7,257 nucleotides of DNA from NCBI GenBank assembly GCA_013202515.1, contig JABMRN010000163.1, forward strand, positions 1 through 7,257, read 5' to 3'. Under the pieces are notes generated by a model. The model had not been told where the DNA came from and searched no databases. It saw nothing but the letters and a program-made list of their open reading frames with translations. Below are positions 1 through 6,700 of the stretch, piece after piece. The translations under genes were made by a program, and so were the position numbers. The stretch's first letter is position 1. Every line of letters starts with the position of its first letter. The DNA is from Candidatus Omnitrophota bacterium (lineage in GTDB: Bacteria > Omnitrophota > Gorgyraeia > JABMRN01).

Positions 1-2
1 AA

Positions 3-701
3 CGAATTAAAGAATTAAAAGCTGGCATGCAAAAAGATGACTTTGAGTTAGTTGTTGTGTTGGCAGATCCGTATGAATTTTCAGAAGCCAAGACCGAGGA
101 ATTGTATCGTAATCTTAAATCAGCCGGGTTTCCTTCAAAGGTTATTTTATCTGGGAAAAACACCATCGCCATAAATCGGAATTTAGGGATATGTCATTCT
201 CAAGGTGACTTCATTATATTTTTGGATGATGATGTAAAATTAATCGGTCCTGTTATCGAAAAACTTGTTAAGGTTCTGGAAGATCGACCTGAGCTAGGGC
301 TGGTAAGCGTTCCTTCATATGATTGGCGCAAAATGATACACAGGCCGGGTTCCTATCATCTGAAATATCGTGTCAATGACGAATTAATTTTAACCAACCG
401 CGTTTCAGGTATGGTTATGGCTACAAGGACAGAACTTGCGAAGATTGCACCATTCCCTACCATTTGGCCTAATTTTGCAGAAGACGCTCAATTTTCTATG
501 CAGATTAATAGATTAGGTTACCTCAATGCTTTTGTATGCCCGGCAGATACTTACGCAATCCATGAAAATAGAGGCGATAAGTTGACGGCAAATATACACA
601 CACTTGCAAATGTCTTGATCAACGAAGGAATGTCTTGTTATCTTGAGCCACTTGCCGCAAGTGAAGAATTGTGTAGAAACCTAACCATTACGAGAATGAA
701 G
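3..701 (+). other. Domain: family 2 GT-A glycosyltransferase, N-terminally incomplete
   Basis: Residues 1-225 of the giant protein. The stretch around residues 50-70 is the classic GT2 core: an N-R-N-x-G helix start at 50-54, then G-D-F-I-I-F-L leading into D67-D68-D69, the metal- and nucleotide-sugar-binding DXD motif. A second acidic pair, E152-D153, lies where GT2 enzymes carry their catalytic base ('ED' motif), followed by the usual R-x-G-Y and strand. The segment D-D-F-E-L-V-V-V near residue 4 matches the second strand of the fold ('DFEIIVVDD'), and the preceding in-frame codons match the end of helix 1. The first strand and most of helix 1 must therefore be upstream of the window. Donor and acceptor cannot be told from sequence. 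Confidence 0.85.
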
Positions 702-3700
702 CAATACGGAGGCACCCCGGCATCCTTAAGTTCTATAGAGAAGTTTTGGAAAGATTACAGGATTGGAATTGAAAACTTTCTGAATGGTGATAGCGAATCT
801 TTAGACGAATTACTGCAGAATGCCTGCAAAAACGACTGGGCGAACGCGCGATATAAAAGCATTGAAGAAGCAGCAGAATATTTTAGAGAAAACAAGCGTC
901 AAATAGTCGCATTTAAGAATGGTATGTATAAAAGGCTTAAATTCTCAGATCTCAATCCTTTTGCGGGGCCTTTTTCATATCAGAAAATAGATATTTCAAA
1001 AAACATATCCGCAATTGGCCGGAATATGATTAAAACCGCCAAAATACAAAAAGTATTAAAGAAAGCTGTTGGCAATCTTAAAAGAGTAATAAAGGCAATA
1101 AATAAGAACGCCGAGGTTGTAGAAATAAAGATAATGCCGAGCTCCTTTCCTAGGGGTTTGATGATAGACGACAGCGATTTTGATAATTTAGTCGTTTACA
1201 TTAGAGGGATACAACAAGATCAGTTGCAAGAATTAAATTCATTGTTTTTGAAATGGCTCCAAACTCCCGGATTACGGCTAATCGATGATTACGAGAATCC
1301 ACCCTTACTGATCCGCGTCGAAGATAAAGCGAATCAAGAATTAGCATATGGCATAAATGAAATGCCAATGGTTACAGTATACGATAAAGGCAGATTTAGC
1401 CCACGCAGTAAAGTTGCCGAAGAAGTCAACGGTTTAGCCTCCATGCTTTTTGAAAAAAATGTTGCGCGTATCAAAATAGCATTGTCAAGAGGCGAATTGG
1501 ATGAAAAATGGGTACGATCGTTATTAAAGAATGACAACCCCGAGTCTTATTATCATCAAGAATTGATGGGCATTCTAAATAATATTGAAGGATTTAGATT
1601 GCCCCCATATGTTTTAAATGTTGTATCTACTCTTGACGAGCTATATCTGAAAGATAAATGGACATATGTTGTACCGCAAGGAGAAGAAAAGGTTTTTGAA
1701 CAAGCGTTGATTGAGCTTTACGAAAAAGGATTAGTGCGATTTATTGATGGAAAACTTATGATTCTTTGGAGGATGATGGGTGCGCGTTGGACAGATAGCG
1801 TATGGAATCGCCGAAGGTTTGAAATTTATAGCGTAGATTCACATAATAATAATGCAGAGATCAATATGTTGGGCCCTATCGAAAAAAAGATAGTATCACA
1901 GATGTCATTAATTCCAGAAATAGAGTTATTAGAGTCTATGGCATCGCCCAATCCTTATATAGCCGAAAGAGCAATACGCCAGTCGATAGGGAGCAGGATA
2001 GCCTCGGCCGAAATGATTCAGGCGTACTTGTATAATTTAGGGAGAAAAGATATTCTTGTGAATGCTGCAGTAATTGAAGCAATAAAAGCCGATAAGGATT
2101 GTTGTGAGCAGGAATTAAAGGAAAAATTGAAAGAAGAAATATCGTCAAAAGGCCAGTTGAGCTACTTTAGCCCGGTCAGGAAAAGAACTTTACTTATAAT
2201 AAATATCCTCTTCAATTTGGCACTTGCTAGGCCCGAGAAAACTGATGAATTGGTTGAATTCATATTCAAAACCGTAATATCGCAAAAAGACATTCCGGAT
2301 AGAATCATTCAGGATGTCTTGAAAAGCTTAGGTACCGCTTACGGGAATATATCAAATCCTGAACTACGAGAAATGGTATATGGATTTTTCAGTGAATCCG
2401 CCCAAAGTCATATTGTAAGAAGAAAGAGAATTGCCCAAGATATGCTGAAAAAAGCGGACCAGATTAGGAGTGGATACGTGCTTGAGTCGGAAGATTCTTA
2501 CGGAAACATGATTTTAGAAGCTACATCAGGTGAAAAGATTTCATATAAGAATTATTTTACAAAAGGAGTTTTTGAACCGCGAAATACTATACTAGCATCC
2601 GCCGTTAAAGGAAGAGAAGTAACGGTAATTGTAGACGAGGCTATCTACGAAGAATATCATGACAAAATTAGAAAATATCTTGAAACGCATCACATAAGCG
2701 GATATTCAATATACTGCGGAAAAGCCTCTGAACATAACAAAAATATCGATTCCGTTTTTGAAATTATTGATAGCGCTATGAAAGATGGACGGAATAGAAA
2801 AGCTATTTTTGTCGTTGTTGGAGGTGGCACATTAATGGACGTTGTGGGGTTAGTTGCCCAACTTTACAGAAGAAAGGTGGATTATATTAGGGTGCCTACG
2901 ACATTACTTGGGATAATTGATGCAGGTATTGGAGTTAAAGTAGGAGTCAATTACAAGGGACACAAGAATTTTGTAGGGGCTTTTTATCCTCCATATGCGG
3001 TTGTGAGCGATGTCTCCTTTCTTAGAACTCTCGATCCAAGGCAAATGCGTTCAGGCATGGCCGAAATGCTAAAAATGGCTATAGTATCCGATAGAAGGCT
3101 TTTTGAAGATATCGAGAAATATGGCGATAAAATAATTAGAAATATTCCATTTGAAGAAAAAGACGAGATTATAAGAAGAGCCTCAATGGGCGAACTAAGG
3201 CATATTCAGCGCGATTTTTATGAAAGAGACCTAAGGCGAGAAGTGGATTTTGGTCATACATTTGCTCATTATATAGAAGACATCAGCGAATATTCTTTAT
3301 TACACGGTGAAGCCGTGGCTTTGGATGTACTAATTACAAGTCATATCGCAATGCAAAGAGGCATCTTAAAGCCCGCTGTATTTGAAAGAATAGTAAAGGT
3401 AGTGCAGGGCCTTGGCTTGCCTTTATTCCATGAATCTCTCACATTGGAGAATATGGTGACTGGCGTCCAAAGAGCGAAAGAACACAAAGGTGGCAGGCTA
3501 ATAGCTGTTATTCCCGAAGATATAGGTAAAGTTGTCTTTACCGAGGAAATATCTAAGGATGAAATTGAAGAAGCGCTAAAATACTTTAGGATGAAATCGG
3601 GCGAAAGTTCTGAACCCTACGGCCACCCCGCCTTTGCTTTCGAGAACATGCCCGAGGGCATCTTTACCTTAAAGCAATACGGCGAAAAAACCGGCGTTCC

Positions 3701-6700
3701 TCTTTCCACGGCAAGAAGGGATTTTAACGTGTTGGAAGAGTTGGGTCTTGTAACTATTCACAAGGGTTCGGGCAACAGGCCGAATGAAATAGAATCCAAG
3801 TTTCAAGAAGGAATCGATAAAGCAGAGATTTTAAATATATTGTCTCAATATAAAGATGTCAGGGATATTGCTAAAATCTCATACCTAATTCAAGAAACAC
3901 TGAATAAGGGAATGAGGTTTTTTGATGTAAAGCAGGATAAAACAAATTTTCCATTGTTTGTTTACCTAGGGGGAGGCGGCCCCGGCGCTACTAGGATAAC
4001 AAAGGAAGGATCTTTGCAAAGTGCTGAAGGCGAGAAAGGTTCTTTAGGAATAGGTTCAATTGTAACCACTTTTGATTACGGTGGTCATTCGCGAAAGATA
4101 CAAGATTTTGTAAGAGAAAAAGAAGGAAAATATATTCCTTCTCCTGGTGATACAGCGGCTCTATTAAGCTGGCTGACTCCAGAAACATGGCAGCCCGGTC
4201 CAAACTCCAAAGAATCGCTTCAGAATGTTATCGATAAAGAGGCTAAGCTAAACTTTCTATTCAAAGAGCGCATAACAGGCGAAAATGTAATAGATACCTT
4301 CAGAGATAGATTTGCAACTATTGATAGGGACGTTGACATAAAAAAGTCTGCTGATTGGGAAAACTTTAAGGAAGAAATGTATGGGATAGCTAGGATTCTT
4401 GATGAGTATCTAGCCGAAATGAAAATAAAAAACGCAAGCGTTCAAAACTTGATGTTATTAGGTTGTATGGTCAAAATGAATTTTAATATATCATTGGCGT
4501 TACCCGAAGCGCAAAGGATATTAGGTATTAAAGGAGCAAAAATTATTCCTGTTAGTAGCCAAGAGTCTCAGCTTGTAGGGAGGTTTAGAAACGGAAGAGA
4601 GGTCTTTTCAGAAGATGCGATTGCTGAGAGAGACCACGGTGAGAGGTTTGAGCTATTTGCTTTCAGAAAGGAAAAATCTAACAAAAACGATGCTGAACAA
4701 GAAGCAGAAGATTGGCCAGTTGCACGTTCCGAAGCCTTGGATGCAATACAAAAAGCAAAAAGTGCTATTTTAACAGGTGCAAGCAGTATTTTTACAAGCG
4801 TTCTTCCTAACTTTTTAGTAAAAGATATTGCTTTAGCAGTTAGCGAGCGAGTAAACGAAGGCCTTCCCTCCATTTTGTTCGCAAACACAGCTTACGAGTT
4901 TGAAAGCTTACACCTAACACCAGTGCAAATTTTTGAGACATTTGAGCGCTCCATTGAGAATGTTCCGGGAAACAATGGTATAAAACTAGAAGATCTGTAT
5001 ACGCACGTTGTTCTGCCTAGAATTCCGGAATCAGTAAAGCAAGAGTTTTTGGCAGGGGCGAGAGAGGCAATATTCAAATATCTAAATCAAGAAGGCAATA
5101 GGAAGTTGCAGGCGGTTGCGTATGATATAAATGATTTAGATAGCATAAGAATGGCGCTGGAAAAAATGCGAAAAATTTTCATGAATAAAAACTATCAAAC
5201 CGATGAAACAATAAAAGGGATAAGCGATGGGAAAATTAAGCCGGGCAAAATAGTACCTTTTCACTTCTACGATTACAGTCAAGAAGTGGAAGAGTATCTT
5301 AGGAGAAAAGGCATAAATGTTATCTGGCTTGACGGTCCCGAGGATTATTTTATTTGGGAGGGCAATGTTGTTCATAACACCAATTCGGTAATAAAGGTTA
5401 CAAAAAGAATTTGTCATGAGACATCAACAATTGAAGCTACCTCTGGTGCGCTCATGTTAGATCTCGATAATACCTTCCTTAGAACCGAGGAAGGCTTAGA
5501 AGAGAGTCTTGATGAAAGGCCAACTTTAAAAAAACTAGTTTCTGAAATATTAAGACGAGGTGTTAAAGTGGGATTTTTTTCCGGAGTGCAGTATGAACAG
5601 ACGGAAAACGAACCGGGTATTGAAAGACGCATAATAGATCATATTCCTCTTAAGTTGCGAAGAGGGATAACGGTTTATTCCAACTCAGGCGCAGAAGAGA
5701 TAACATTTAATGTAGAAGGTGCCTCTAGCTCGAATTCAGAATATAATGAAAGGACAAAAATTTCTCCACATGAAAGAAAGGTCTTGGAGGGCATATTGGA
5801 AGAAGCCAAAAATAGGTACTTGAGAAGGGTTGGGCGAGATAGAAGGCGATATCATGATATTTATGGTGCGGAATTCTTTGATAAAGAACCTTATTCTCAA
5901 TTTAAAGGTGGAAAAAGCGATGGGTCTGTATATCAAATAGAACTCGTATGGATTCCTTCCAGGAAAGCGATAAAAAACGCCGAACCCGGAAGCGAAGCAG
6001 AAACGATTTTACATTATGGACAGAAGGACGAAAGAGAAGTAGTCGTGAGTTTTATTCAGGCCAGAATTGATCAGGAAAAACAAAAAGGCGCGCTTCCAAC
6101 CAATACCGATTACTTCGTAATTTCAGGAGGGTTTGCCACTATAGATATAAGCAAAACCAACAAAGCCGCAGCTGTAAAACATTATGTAAGATCCAATAGC
6201 CTAAACATGGATGAAGTGATTTATTTTGGAGACAGCTTTGGCATTGGAGGGAATGATAGACCTGTAAAATCAATAAATAATTTATTAGCTGTAAATGTAG
6301 GTGAAGAGATCGATATTCCCGGACTTGTTAATCTCGGTGAGGGTGTAATTAGCACAGAAAAATGTCTGGCACAGATAGCGGAAATATTGGAGTCTTTGGC
6401 TAAAAAGAAAAATTTTAAATCAGCAGTTGGTATATTTAAAAAACAGATAACAGAGAATTCTTATGACGCAGAACATGCAGCTGTTTTGCTATTTGACTTG
6501 CTTCATTCCTCACTTCAGGAAAACCGAACTTATGAAATAAAATATGATATCTCAAGACTTTCTTCTTCCCAGATAGAGCTTGTAGAGACCTACATAGATC
6601 GATTGAGAAAAATGTCCGGCCATTCTTGTACGATCAATTCTGTAGGATTTTCAAGTAAAAGAACAAAGAAAAAAAGGCCTCTTATAGAGGTGTCGTGCAT

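Noticed and set aside
2187..2230. Transmembrane helix at residues 721-734
   Set aside because: Only about 14 hydrophobic residues, containing asparagines and set within amphipathic soluble helices.
2535..3590. Calling the cyclase AroB (3-dehydroquinate synthase)
   Set aside because: The D-S-S-V-G-G-K and D-E-x-E signatures of DHQ synthase are replaced by I-D-A-G-x-G-x-K and an EEVS-like run before the zinc histidine.
4568..4888. Minus-strand reading frame of 106 codons
   Set aside because: It lies wholly inside the YvcK-like coding region, has a biased composition typical of an antisense shadow and shows no recognisable domain or ribosome binding site.
3948..5411. A role in coenzyme F420 synthesis (CofD)
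   Set aside because: The blocks are closer to YvcK-type sequences, several ligand residues differ, and no other F420 gene is in the window.
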